A stretch of 64,000 nt of DNA, taken from Methanobacterium sp. BRmetb2 (GTDB lineage: Archaea; Methanobacteriota; Methanobacteria; Methanobacteriales; Methanobacteriaceae). Made by a program: the position numbers and the translations under genes. Location of the stretch: NCBI GenBank assembly GCA_003491285.1, contig CP022705.1:679501-743500 (forward strand), written 5' to 3'. Positions 1 to 7,680 of the stretch are shown here, piece after piece. Every line of letters begins with the position of its first letter. The stretch's first letter is position 1. The notes below the pieces were generated by a model, which had not been told where the DNA came from, searched no databases, and was given only the letters and a program-made list of their open reading frames with translations.

Positions 1-538
1 ACACAGTACCCCTACACTTTTTTTATCTTCAATATTTGGTACAACTGCCGGTACAGTTTTAAACAGCACTTTTTCCACAATTTTAAATAATCCAAGTATA
101 CTGACTCTTGTACCTCTGTTTTCAGGTGAAAGCGGTGATCTGGTAAGCATTCTTGGTGCTAGATTATCTTCTGGATTACATATCGGTTCTATAAAAGCTT
201 CACTTAAACCCACACCAGAAACACTGCGAAATTTTGGGATAATTATAACCCTGGCCCTTATAATTTATCCCCTAATTGGACTGCTGGCACATCTAGCTGC
301 AACATCCATGGGAATACCATCAATAGGCACTGAAAAGATGGTTCTAATTAGCACATCTGCCGGACTGCTACTCACACCAGTTATGATATTGATTGGATTC
401 TTTTTGAGCATTATTACATACAGGAAAGGGCTGGACCCAGACAATATAGTGATACCCTTATCAACCAGTTTAACCGACCCTCTGGCCAATACATTTCTGG
501 TCATAATGGTTATTTCAATTTTAAGTACTGCCCTGTAA
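1..538 (+). CDS. MgtE-like divalent cation transporter, C-terminal part (5' cut by window)
   Basis: Reading frame 2 is open from the window edge to the stop at 536-538, giving about 178 residues of a hydrophobic protein. The stretch around 133-190 (GESGDLVSILGARLSSGLHIG, quoted in part) resembles the conserved GN-GNQ-type helix of MgtE/SLC41 Mg2+ channels, and it is followed by at least three hydrophobic segments typical of the MgtE membrane domain. The usual job of this family is Mg2+ or other divalent metal transport across the membrane. The N-terminus, including any CBS domains, is outside the window. Family assignment is by recognition, not by search; the metal is unknown. Confidence 0.6.
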   Translation, partial: HSTPTLFLSSIFGTTAGTVLNSTFSTILNNPSILTLVPLFSGESGDLVSILGARLSSGLHIGSIKASLKPTPETLRNFGIIITLALIIYPLIGLLAHLAATSMGIPSIGTEKMVLISTSAGLLLTPVMILIGFFLSIITYRKGLDPDNIVIPLSTSLTDPLANTFLVIMVISILSTAL

Positions 539-581
539 GTGTATCTAAATATTTTTTATGAAAATCCTTTAATGATTCCCA

Positions 582-1007
582 CTACGATGTGGAGCATTCA
601 TAAAAAGGTGAATCGTCTTTACTTATTCCCTTTTCCCACACTTTTTCCACCTGGAAATATTCATCAACCCATAGTCCAATAACTCTACAGGAGAGGGTGT
701 AGTTTTTTATCCGTTCAACCGCTTTTTTGATCTGTTTTTTATGTGTTTTTTCGTCTACAGAATTAACTCCACAATCAAAGTGGCCAACAATGAAAATAAG
801 ATTAGAATCGTGTTTATTGATAGATATTGTTAATTTACTAAGTACATGAGTCGGATCAAAACTGTAATTTGCCAGTAATCCGTCCATACCTGCTTCGGTG
901 ATCATGTCCACATAATCTACTTCATAATTTTGAGTAATCCAATTAATAACCGGTATCTGAACCCGGCCATCAATACAATTAAAACATACCGCAAATTTAG
1001 AATTCAT
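582..1007 (-). CDS. Small beta-carbonic anhydrase-like protein
   Basis: The 141-residue product carries the beta-carbonic anhydrase zinc set: Cys11 in NCIDGR (with the Asp13-Arg15 dyad) and His76/Cys79 in GHFDCG. Such enzymes interconvert CO2 and bicarbonate in the cytoplasm, which would suit a CO2-reducing methanogen. It is shorter than classical beta enzymes (about 170-220 residues) and its C-terminal half is poorly conserved, so it may belong to the many carbonic-anhydrase-like proteins of unproven activity. The ATG at 1007 has an AGAGG-type ribosome site a few bases upstream. It is monocistronic, convergent with the transporter gene on its left. Confidence 0.65.
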   Translation of the reverse strand: MNSKFAVCFNCIDGRVQIPVINWITQNYEVDYVDMITEAGMDGLLANYSFDPTHVLSKLTISINKHDSNLIFIVGHFDCGVNSVDEKTHKKQIKKAVERIKNYTLSCRVIGLWVDEYFQVEKVWEKGISKDDSPFYECSTS

Positions 1008-1319
1008 TTTAAAACCTCTAAAAAAATATTTTTTTTACTATTATTCAGTTCAACTTAAAATTGTTCTGATTATTAAAATCCTTTATTTTAATTAAATATA
1101 ATAGGAATATTAAAGCCAATACGAGAGTATATCGTCTCTGTGGAATTTATAAAGGTTATTATCCTTAATATTAAAGATTCATATCTTGAAGGATATTTTC
1201 CATCTAATTGTCGTGTTTACTTATTATAACACCATACTCCTTTATAACTATATTTGTTGCTACATTGAAATCAAAAGAGTTAAATAGTTTTGTAGTAAAA
1301 TAGTTTTGTGGTGATTGTA
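1008..1319. other. Intergenic region, 312 bp
   Basis: AT-rich spacer between the carbonic-anhydrase-like gene and the small ribbon-helix-helix gene. It must hold promoters for both divergent genes. I see no open frame of note, no strong hairpin and no repeat. Confidence 0.4.
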
Positions 1320-1469
1320 ATGCCCCATCAAAAAACTTTGAATGTTAGGATTCCCATGGAATTAATGGACAAATTTAAAGAAAAATCGTATAAAAAATTT
1401 CATTATGAGAAAGGATCAATTAAAAAGGCGTGCATTGAGGCTCTGGAAGATTGGTGTGCTAAAAATTGA
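1320..1469 (+). CDS. Small ribbon-helix-helix DNA-binding protein
   Basis: A 49-residue product starting at ATG 1320; in-frame GTGs at 1311 and 1317 could add three residues. GGTG just upstream at 1310-1313 supports the ATG. The pattern is that of an archaeal MetJ/Arc-type ribbon-helix-helix: a short beta strand (TLNVRIPMEL) followed by two helices with the basic, glycine-containing turn YEKGSIKKACIEALEDW. Such proteins bind DNA as dimers and are often repressors or antitoxins. No toxin gene lies immediately downstream, so I infer a stand-alone regulator of unknown target. Confidence 0.6.
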   Translation: MPHQKTLNVRIPMELMDKFKEKSYKKFHYEKGSIKKACIEALEDWCAKN

Positions 1470-1579
1470 ATTATTACTAATTCCCAAAAATTGATTATTT
1501 TTAAGAAATGGATCTTATATTCTTTATTTCAGATAATTATTTTTTAAAAAAATTGATTATATACTCAGTATTTAGATAA

Positions 1580-2392
1580 TTATTTTAAGTTTGAATAACC
1601 AAAAGCCTGTTTTATAAAGTCTGAATTCCATATAAAATCATAAAATCCGGTTATTATATCCACAAACTCCTGATACTGATTCCATATAGCTATAGCAGTT
1701 TCTGATAATGCAGTATCTCCAGATACCTTGCAAAAAACAATTAACATCTCTTTTTTGTCTCTTACAATAAGTTTAATAAAGGGAACCGGGAAAAATTTTA
1801 TTTCCAAGGGTGCATCTTCAATTATCTCCTTTATAGGAACTTCAACATCATCCACCTTACATTTAGAAGCAGTAAGGAGCCTTACATTTACTCCTTTTTT
1901 TGTAGCTTTTTCCAGATTTAATTTGAGCTTTGCAGGTTCTTCAGGAAACATTAACCCACCCATGACAAAAAGAGAGTCTTCAGCCCGGGATATGATCTCA
2001 AGCTCCTTTTTAACAATTTTATCTTTGCCATGAACCAACCATATTGGCGCTGGAACCTTGGGGATCTGGCTTTCATATACCTGGTTAATTTCTGCTTCAG
2101 CTAACTCCATAACCTCTTTAATGTGATTTTTAGATTTGTGGAAAACTTCATGAGGGGGTACAACCGTGAATTTTAATGGTTTTCCCCTGCTCATCTCAAT
2201 AAATCCTTTTTCTTCTAGATTTTTTAAAACCTGGTATACCTTGGATCGGGGTACATTAGCAGCGATACTAATTTCAGTTGCATTGGCAGATATTAAAGAG
2301 TTTAAAGCAATATAAGTTTGTGTTTCATAATCAGTAAGTCCCATAAGTCTTAATGCCTCTGAAGTTTCCCTATTTAAAACCATAAAATTCAC
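1580..2392 (-). CDS. TrmB-family transcriptional regulator
   Basis: The 270-residue product has an N-terminal winged helix (about residues 10-80) with the typical TrmB phrase LTDYETQTYIALNSL and recognition region NVPRSKVYQVLKNLEEKG. A C-terminal effector-binding region begins around residue 115 (APIWLVHGKDKI). TrmB proteins are sugar- or ligand-responsive repressors/activators. The gene is divergent from the ABC exporter pair at 2530-4424, with only 137 bp between them that contain a palindrome over a TATA box, so it probably controls that exporter and perhaps itself. The ATG at 2392 or the in-frame ATG at 2383 could be the start. Confidence 0.8.
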   Translation of the reverse strand: MNFMVLNRETSEALRLMGLTDYETQTYIALNSLISANATEISIAANVPRSKVYQVLKNLEEKGFIEMSRGKPLKFTVVPPHEVFHKSKNHIKEVMELAEAEINQVYESQIPKVPAPIWLVHGKDKIVKKELEIISRAEDSLFVMGGLMFPEEPAKLKLNLEKATKKGVNVRLLTASKCKVDDVEVPIKEIIEDAPLEIKFFPVPFIKLIVRDKKEMLIVFCKVSGDTALSETAIAIWNQYQEFVDIITGFYDFIWNSDFIKQAFGYSNLK

Positions 2393-2473
2393 CTACACTT
2401 TTCAACTAATCAATGATTCTTTTTTGTATTGATAGAATAAACTTGTTGTTTCATTTTATACTACTTTAGTGAC

Positions 2474-2492
2474 ACAACATATAAATGGTTGT
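2474..2492. promoter_or_regulatory. Candidate operator and TATA box between trmB-type gene and ABC exporter
   Basis: ACAAC (2474-2478) and GTTGT (2488-2492) form an inverted repeat whose centre is the TATA-like ATATAAAT (2479-2486). The ABC exporter ATG is at 2530, so a start of transcription near 2508 would be expected. A repressor bound here would block TBP. The neighbouring TrmB-type regulator is the obvious candidate; this is inference. Confidence 0.45.
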
Positions 2493-2529
2493 TCCCTTAA
2501 AACATGTTTAGGTAAAAGGGGATAAAGAT

Positions 2530-3288
2530 ATGACGCAAAAAAATGATTATGTTATCTTGACCAACCATCTCAACAAAAAATTCGGAAAATTCACTGCCGT
2601 AGATGGTTTAAACCTTAATGTAAAAGTTGGAGAAATATACGGATTGTTAGGCCCAAATGGAGCTGGAAAAACCACCATTATCAGGATGTTAACCAGCATC
2701 ATCAATCCTACATCTGGAACAGCCAAAGTACTGGGAAAAAATATACCTGATGGAAATATATCCTCAAAAATTGGCTACATGCCCCAGGAAACAGGTATAT
2801 ACCTTAATTTAACTGTAAAACAGAACCTGAAATTTTACGGTCGAGTTTTCAATCTCAATAAAGAGGAAATGGAGAAAAGGGAAGAAGAACTCCTTGAATT
2901 TGTTGATCTAGAAGATTGGAAAGATGAAATGGTGGAAAACCTCAGCGGAGGTATGAAACACCGGGTATCCCTAGCCTGTACCCTAATCCACCAGCCAGAA
3001 CTTCTTTTCCTGGATGAACCTACAGTAGGGGTGGACCCTGAACTTAGGATGTCCTTCTGGAACTATTTTCATCAACTGCGGGAAAAAGGAACTACTATCC
3101 TCATAACAACCCATTATATGGACGAAGCACGTCATTGCGACCGTATTGGATTTATGAAAAAGGGCCACCTCATAGCTGAAGACACCCCAGACAATCTCCT
3201 TAAAAAGAGCAGAACAGAATCACTTGAAGATGCTTTCCTTGTTTTCTCCAGGGAAGATGAAAAAACAAATAAAGGGATGATCCCATGA
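2530..3288 (+). CDS. ABC-2 type exporter, ATP-binding subunit
   Basis: The 252-residue product has Walker A GPNGAGKTT (residues 41-49), the signature LSGGM, Walker B LLFLDEP with a D-loop VGVDP, and the switch histidine in TTHYMDEA. It powers the membrane subunit encoded by the next gene, whose start overlaps its end by 4 nt (ATGA). The pair resembles DrrA/NatA-type exporters of drugs, lipids or ions; the substrate cannot be read from sequence. The AAAGGGGAT ribosome site precedes ATG 2530. The TrmB-type regulator upstream is the likely controller. Confidence 0.88.
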   Translation: MTQKNDYVILTNHLNKKFGKFTAVDGLNLNVKVGEIYGLLGPNGAGKTTIIRMLTSIINPTSGTAKVLGKNIPDGNISSKIGYMPQETGIYLNLTVKQNLKFYGRVFNLNKEEMEKREEELLEFVDLEDWKDEMVENLSGGMKHRVSLACTLIHQPELLFLDEPTVGVDPELRMSFWNYFHQLREKGTTILITTHYMDEARHCDRIGFMKKGHLIAEDTPDNLLKKSRTESLEDAFLVFSREDEKTNKGMIP

Positions 3289-4424
3289 AATTTTACCGTG
3301 TAATGGCCGTCAGCCGTCGGGTTTTTCGAGATGTGGCCAATGATAAACGGAGCCTCGGCATGCTGTTTCTGGCACCTATCTTTGCCATGTGCGTCTTTGG
3401 CCTGGCCTTTAGTGGCGACGTAGAAGATGTTAATGTGATCATAGTAAACCAAGACCAGGGATTCATTTCAACACCAGGTAACACCACTTATCTTTCTGAT
3501 ACTATTATTTCCCATTTAGATACCGACGTTTTGAATATAGAAAATATGTCTGACCCTGCTGCTGCCCGAAATAAAGTGGTTAATGGTCAATCTTCTGCAG
3601 TGATTATCTTTCCTGAGAATTTCACCCAGAATGCCCTCCTAAAAACCCGTGATCCATCTTACCCTGATAATGCCCAAATAATAATCCAGGGCGATGATAG
3701 TATAACCAACATTAAAAATGCTATTTTAAAGACAGTAAATCAGGCTATTTCAGACACATTAGAAGAGGAAGGAGTAGAACCTGCTTTGAATGTTACTTCA
3801 GATCCTGTTTATGGTAAGGACGCTGATTTCATTGACTTTTTCGTGCCGGGAATTCTTGCCTTTGTTGTGTATCTGCTTACCACCATTTTAACCCTTATCA
3901 CCTTCGTAGGTGAAAGGGTTAATGGTACTCTGGAGCGTGTGCTGGCCAGTCCAGTTACTGAAGGTGAACTGGTAACGGGATACGCCATAACCTTTGGTAC
4001 TTTAGGTATCATGCAGGTTGGACTTCTGCTCTGCATTGCCATTCTGGTATTTAACATTATTGTGGTGGGTAATGTCCTTTTAGCATTTTTGGCTGTGGCT
4101 ATTCTGGCTGTAACCTGCCAAGCCCTTGGAATATTACTATCCAGCTTGGCTAAAAGACCAGAACAAGCAATACAATTCTTCCCCTTTGTAATATTACCGG
4201 CTTTTCTTCTTTCAGGAGTATTCTGGCCACTGCAGGCCATACCCTCCTGGTTAAGACCATTTTCATACCTGGTACCTCCCACCTATGCTGTGGATGCCTG
4301 CCGGGCGGTGATGCTTAAAGGGTGGGGTCTGGACATGATATGGCCAGATATTATGGCACTGGTAATATTTGCCGTTCTATTTTTAGCTCTGGCCGTGTTT
4401 TCCCTAAAGAGAAGTAAAAAATAA
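3285..4424 (+). CDS. ABC-2 type exporter, permease subunit
   Basis: The 379-residue membrane protein has one N-terminal transmembrane helix (about residues 25-45), a large extracytoplasmic loop of some 140 residues, then five to six helices in the C-terminal half (from about residue 185, FIDFFVPGILAFVVYLL). This is the ABC2_membrane_3 plan. The C-terminal segment PFSYLVPPTYAVDACRAVM is the usual conserved helix of the family. It is co-translated with the ATPase through a 4-nt overlap and forms the export channel. The cargo is unknown. Confidence 0.87.
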   Translation: MKFYRVMAVSRRVFRDVANDKRSLGMLFLAPIFAMCVFGLAFSGDVEDVNVIIVNQDQGFISTPGNTTYLSDTIISHLDTDVLNIENMSDPAAARNKVVNGQSSAVIIFPENFTQNALLKTRDPSYPDNAQIIIQGDDSITNIKNAILKTVNQAISDTLEEEGVEPALNVTSDPVYGKDADFIDFFVPGILAFVVYLLTTILTLITFVGERVNGTLERVLASPVTEGELVTGYAITFGTLGIMQVGLLLCIAILVFNIIVVGNVLLAFLAVAILAVTCQALGILLSSLAKRPEQAIQFFPFVILPAFLLSGVFWPLQAIPSWLRPFSYLVPPTYAVDACRAVMLKGWGLDMIWPDIMALVIFAVLFLALAVFSLKRSKK

Positions 4425-4623
4425 TTTTACTTTCTATTTTTTATTAAATAATCATTAGAAAAGTATAATAAATTATGTTAAAAATTTAGTTGAGTTATAT
4501 TTCGTTATATGACAGCTTAACGAAGTTTTCAATAATAGATGTTCAACTTATGGATACCTAATAACTTTGATCTAAATTTTGTTAATTTAATGGAATAATT
4601 ATAAAAATAGTAAAAAAGTAGAA

Positions 4624-4929
4624 TTAGAACTCTTCCAGATTTTCCAGATTATCCGAAGCTATGCTATTTTTGTCAGTGCGCATATATTTGGTTCCATCCA
4701 CTTCAATAAGTTCAACTTTCTGCCCCTTATCATAACGTCCTGTGTTATTTTTGATGACAGTTACAAATTCATAACCTTTTTCTAACCCTGCAACAACCTG
4801 CTCTCGCGACCATAATTTAGCATCACCAAGTTTATCTCCCAAATCTTTAGCGCCTCTTAATCTTTCTATGTGAGTTCTTTCACTGTTATATCTGACGGCA
4901 AATATGCAGTAGTCAGCCCATTTTACCAT
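4624..4929 (-). CDS. DUF3892-type small protein
   Basis: A 101-residue product beginning MVKWADYCIFAVRYN, with a middle part (WSREQVVAGLEKGYEFVTVI) and a C-terminal VDGTKYMRTD that I recognise as the DUF3892 layout: a short beta-rich domain of unknown function found singly in archaea and bacteria. GGGGAAGAT sits upstream of ATG 4929. It stands alone between the ABC exporter and the accessory cluster. Function unknown. Confidence 0.55.
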   Translation of the reverse strand: MVKWADYCIFAVRYNSERTHIERLRGAKDLGDKLGDAKLWSREQVVAGLEKGYEFVTVIKNNTGRYDKGQKVELIEVDGTKYMRTDKNSIASDNLENLEEF

Positions 4930-5099
4930 TTCATCTTCCCCTTTACAAATTTACTTTTCTATTGTTAAGTTTTACATAGCCCTTAATAAAAAGTTGTTTA
5001 TGAAAAAATGGAACAACAGAATTTTTAATATTAACACTAATATATTGGGAACTGCTTTTATGTCAGAAAAAGAAATCAGCAGCTAAAAAAATTTGAAGA

Positions 5100-5411
5100 T
5101 TAGAACTCTAATTCATCGTAAAACTCAGTGAAACTTTCTATAATCTGGTCTTTAATCTCATCTATACTGGGGCCTGAAAGATCTTTTAATATTAAAGTCA
5201 CAGCAATATGGGCTATGTTCTTATGATAAACCACTTGTGAAAGGTCTTTATTTACTTCAAAACCCGTAATTAATGGATCGTATTCTTTTATTTTAGTTTT
5301 AATAAGTTCAACATCATCTTTTTCCAGTTCTGAATCAAGAAAATGAAATGTATAATTTTGTGCAAATGGCCCTTTTTTACCTAATTCCTTTGTATATTCA
5401 AATTCTAGCAT
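5100..5411 (-). CDS. Hypothetical protein, 103 residues
   Basis: An acidic, soluble product with no Cys motif, no signal peptide and no domain I recognise. The alternating pattern (NYTFHFLDSELEKDDVEL ... AHIAVTLILKDL) suggests an alpha/beta fold of ferredoxin-like type, but this is only a secondary-structure impression. It lies 82 bp downstream of the zinc-ribbon gene on the same strand and could be the last member of that operon. A GGTGAAGAAAG-type ribosome site precedes the ATG at 5411, supporting a real gene. Confidence 0.55.
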   Translation of the reverse strand: MLEFEYTKELGKKGPFAQNYTFHFLDSELEKDDVELIKTKIKEYDPLITGFEVNKDLSQVVYHKNIAHIAVTLILKDLSGPSIDEIKDQIIESFTEFYDELEF

Positions 5412-5493
5412 CTTTCTTCACCAATTCTACATTATCAGATTACTCTTTTATAAGTTTTTAAAAAAATTAATCAGTAAATAATGTTATCAAATA

Positions 5494-5991
5494 TTAATTC
5501 CATCCTTCATCGCCTTCAATGTTTTCAGGTATAACTCCGCACATTTTTTCTTTAACTATTTTATATAGTTCTTTTATAGGGCCAAATTTTATTTTGAAAG
5601 GTCTTCCTTCTATAAGATACAAAAGCATTTCTTGGGTTAATACTCCTTTAATTTTGGCATCTACTATTTTATCCCACTCGATTTTAATATTTTTTGTATT
5701 TGCTTTTCTAAAGTCTATTTTAACCCCATTTTCATGTGTTGAAATGTAAGCATATCTTTGTTCGTAGAGTTTTTTTCCACTTGCAACACCAAGACCAGTT
5801 ATGCCAAAAAGTTCTGTTGAAATAACTTTAGATGTATTATCCCTTTCTTTGTAAACAGGCACACTAACTGAAAATTTTTGAGGATCCATTTTATTTATCA
5901 TTTTTATTATGAGTGAATTTCCACAGTTAAAACAGAACTTAGCTTCATCTTGGTTTTTTTCTCCACAATTTGGACATTTCGTTTGAAACAC
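5494..5991 (-). CDS. Zinc-ribbon protein with PH-like domain
   Basis: The product (165 residues from GTG 5991) opens with a zinc ribbon, CPNCGEKNQDEAKFCFNCG (two CxxC pairs at about residues 6-23), followed by a bacterial PH/GRAM-like domain (about 40-150: repeated beta strands ending in a helix IKELYKIVKEKM). Such fusions often act as lipid- or protein-binding adaptors. It follows the TIR gene by fewer than 40 bp and is probably co-transcribed with it. The GTG start is directly preceded by a 12-13 base G run. An ATG on the far side of that run (6005) is out of frame by one base, so the tract length decides which start is usable. Confidence 0.7.
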   Translation of the reverse strand: MFQTKCPNCGEKNQDEAKFCFNCGNSLIIKMINKMDPQKFSVSVPVYKERDNTSKVISTELFGITGLGVASGKKLYEQRYAYISTHENGVKIDFRKANTKNIKIEWDKIVDAKIKGVLTQEMLLYLIEGRPFKIKFGPIKELYKIVKEKMCGVIPENIEGDEGWN

Positions 5992-6003
5992 CCCCCCCCC
6001 CCC
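5991..6003. repeat. 13-base C homopolymer (G run on coding strand)
   Basis: Thirteen consecutive C on the plus strand lie exactly between ATG 6005 and GTG 5991 of the minus-strand zinc-ribbon gene. With 13 bases the ATG frame is closed off from the gene; one base more would put the ATG in frame and add four glycines. Runs this long slip readily in replication. It might also be a miscounted run in the assembly. Confidence 0.85.
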
Positions 6004-6029
6004 ATCAGTAATTTAAATCTAATTAACTA

Positions 6030-7061
6030 TTATTTCTGTTTTATTCGTTCCTTTAACTTTTTAAGCTTTTTTCCATCAATCTTATCATGGTTAATCTTGA
6101 TAAAATTAGGCAAATAAAACAATCTACATTTATTGGCTTTCCAAATTTGACAATTATCAATAGAAATGGTAACAACTTTGCCTACTTCATTAGTATTGAG
6201 TCTATTAAAAAAAGGTTCTAATTTATTCATTACACTTTCGGCTTCACTAAAACTTCCAACATTATCCAACTCGTCAATTAAATGATCAAAAAGATTAAAT
6301 TCAGGAAACTCTTTTTTGATGGGATTTATTAAATAATCTAGAGGAACTTTTTTTCTTCCTACTCCGGTTATTGGTTTTCCTTGGCGATGATCCATGAAAC
6401 CATAGGGGTTAATACTTTTGTCAAGAGTTAAAGGGATCAATAAAATATCCCTAAAACAAGCGATACCCGCTTCCTGAGAACACCATTTAGAATCCTTAAA
6501 ATTATTACTTAATATAGGAATGAAAATATCTGCTTCCTTTAGTTCATTTAGAATGCGTTTTTTCCATTCTTCGGATATTTCAATATCATTATGGGCCATG
6601 AATGAGTTTATTCCCAATCTTTCAAGAATTTCTTTTACTTCAGCTGCAACAAGTTTTTCTTTATTAGAATAACTAATAAACACTTTAATCTTTTCTTTAG
6701 AGGAATTTTTTTCTATGGAGTTGATTTCAGATGGGGGTTGTTTGTCATTTAAAAATTCAGTTAAGCCACGATATTCATTTAAATAGCCTTTCGAAATCTT
6801 TAAATCTTCTTTGATGATGTGATTCATCATTTCTTTAGATTTAATGGGATTTTCTAGATATGCATCCCTAAGTACATATTTAATTTGCTCTGGATAATCT
6901 TCATCATTAAGAAATTGACTATTTAATAGTCTAGGATGTGTTTCTAATAAATTTTTAAAGTCAAAAGCTGCTAAAATTAAGTCCCAATCTATATCCTCTT
7001 TTTCATTGTTGTAAATGATTTTTGCAACTTTACCTACAAAAATTATGTTTTTATCAGCCAT
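6030..7061 (-). CDS. TIR-domain protein, possible NAD-dependent defence effector
   Basis: The 343-residue product has a TIR domain at about residues 124-235: the first strand and box KIKVFISYSNKEK, the alphaA helix, MAHNDIEISEEW, then SKWCSQEAG with Glu197 at the position of the catalytic glutamate of NAD-cleaving TIRs. Residues 1-120 and 240-343 are not recognised. Prokaryotic TIR proteins of this class commonly act in anti-phage defence by depleting NAD or making cyclic nucleotides. The gene sits between a lipoprotein gene (21 bp upstream) and the zinc-ribbon/PH gene, divergent from an RM-HEPN pair. GGTGA precedes ATG 7061. The defence role is inference. Confidence 0.75.
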   Translation of the reverse strand: MADKNIIFVGKVAKIIYNNEKEDIDWDLILAAFDFKNLLETHPRLLNSQFLNDEDYPEQIKYVLRDAYLENPIKSKEMMNHIIKEDLKISKGYLNEYRGLTEFLNDKQPPSEINSIEKNSSKEKIKVFISYSNKEKLVAAEVKEILERLGINSFMAHNDIEISEEWKKRILNELKEADIFIPILSNNFKDSKWCSQEAGIACFRDILLIPLTLDKSINPYGFMDHRQGKPITGVGRKKVPLDYLINPIKKEFPEFNLFDHLIDELDNVGSFSEAESVMNKLEPFFNRLNTNEVGKVVTISIDNCQIWKANKCRLFYLPNFIKINHDKIDGKKLKKLKERIKQK

Positions 7062-7082
7062 TTTATTTCACCATTTATATTG

Positions 7083-7520
7083 TTATTTTATTGTTGGGAT
7101 TAATGCGTCTAATTCATCAATAAGATCGCCTTCTGCTATGAAATATTTACCATTTTTTTCAAAACAATAAGCTCGATAATAATAACTAGCCTGCCACGTG
7201 TATACTTCACATTCGGTTCCATTCACTTCTTTTAATTCTTTAGAACCTGAATAAAAGTTACAATCTTCTTCAATAGCATTTTTTACTTGTAAATAGTCCT
7301 TTTCATTATCATAATACTTAACTGACAAACCTAAAGATGCAGACTTCAAATACACGGTCTGGTTACTAGCACCTACTTCCATCTCAAGATTAGATGGATA
7401 TTGGAATTCCATGTATTGGCTTTTATAAGTTTTATTTTCAGGTTCAGATGTACATCCTGAATTCATTACTATAAAAAATAGAACAGTTATCAATATCAAT
7501 GATATTTTAAATTTTTTCAT
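7083..7520 (-). CDS. PsbP-like lipoprotein
   Basis: The 145-residue product has a lipoprotein signal: basic start MKKFK, hydrophobic stretch, and lipobox-like NSGCTS (Cys at about residue 23). The mature part begins with YMEFQYPSNLEME, matching in style the second such lipoprotein at 41025-41540 (ISFDYPSQW). Both look like the PsbP-related lipoproteins common in Methanobacteriales, which are membrane-anchored on the outside and of unknown function. It is the first gene of the tight lipoprotein/TIR/zinc-ribbon operon. A GGGGG ribosome-site-like run (7532-7536) precedes the start. Confidence 0.65.
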   Translation of the reverse strand: MKKFKISLILITVLFFIVMNSGCTSEPENKTYKSQYMEFQYPSNLEMEVGASNQTVYLKSASLGLSVKYYDNEKDYLQVKNAIEEDCNFYSGSKELKEVNGTECEVYTWQASYYYRAYCFEKNGKYFIAEGDLIDELDALIPTIK

Positions 7521-7680
7521 AAAGATAAAAACCCCCTGATTATTATGAATTTGATATCATTTATTAAAATCAATTTCTATTTTTTTCCTTGGACAAATCG
7601 AATCATTACATTTAAAATATTAGAATTTTGAATAATTGATAATAATAGTACAAGTAAAATATTGGGGGTTTGTTTTTAAT

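Noticed and set aside
1120..1145. Weak inverted repeat (GAGAGTATATCGTCTC) as an operator
   Set aside because: The arms match only in part and there is no second copy or promoter element placed to make it convincing.
7636..7680. Longer N-terminus for the RM enzyme
   Set aside because: The GGGGG site at 7664-7668 lies inside it and fits ATG 7681; the extra 15 residues do not look like the family N-terminus.
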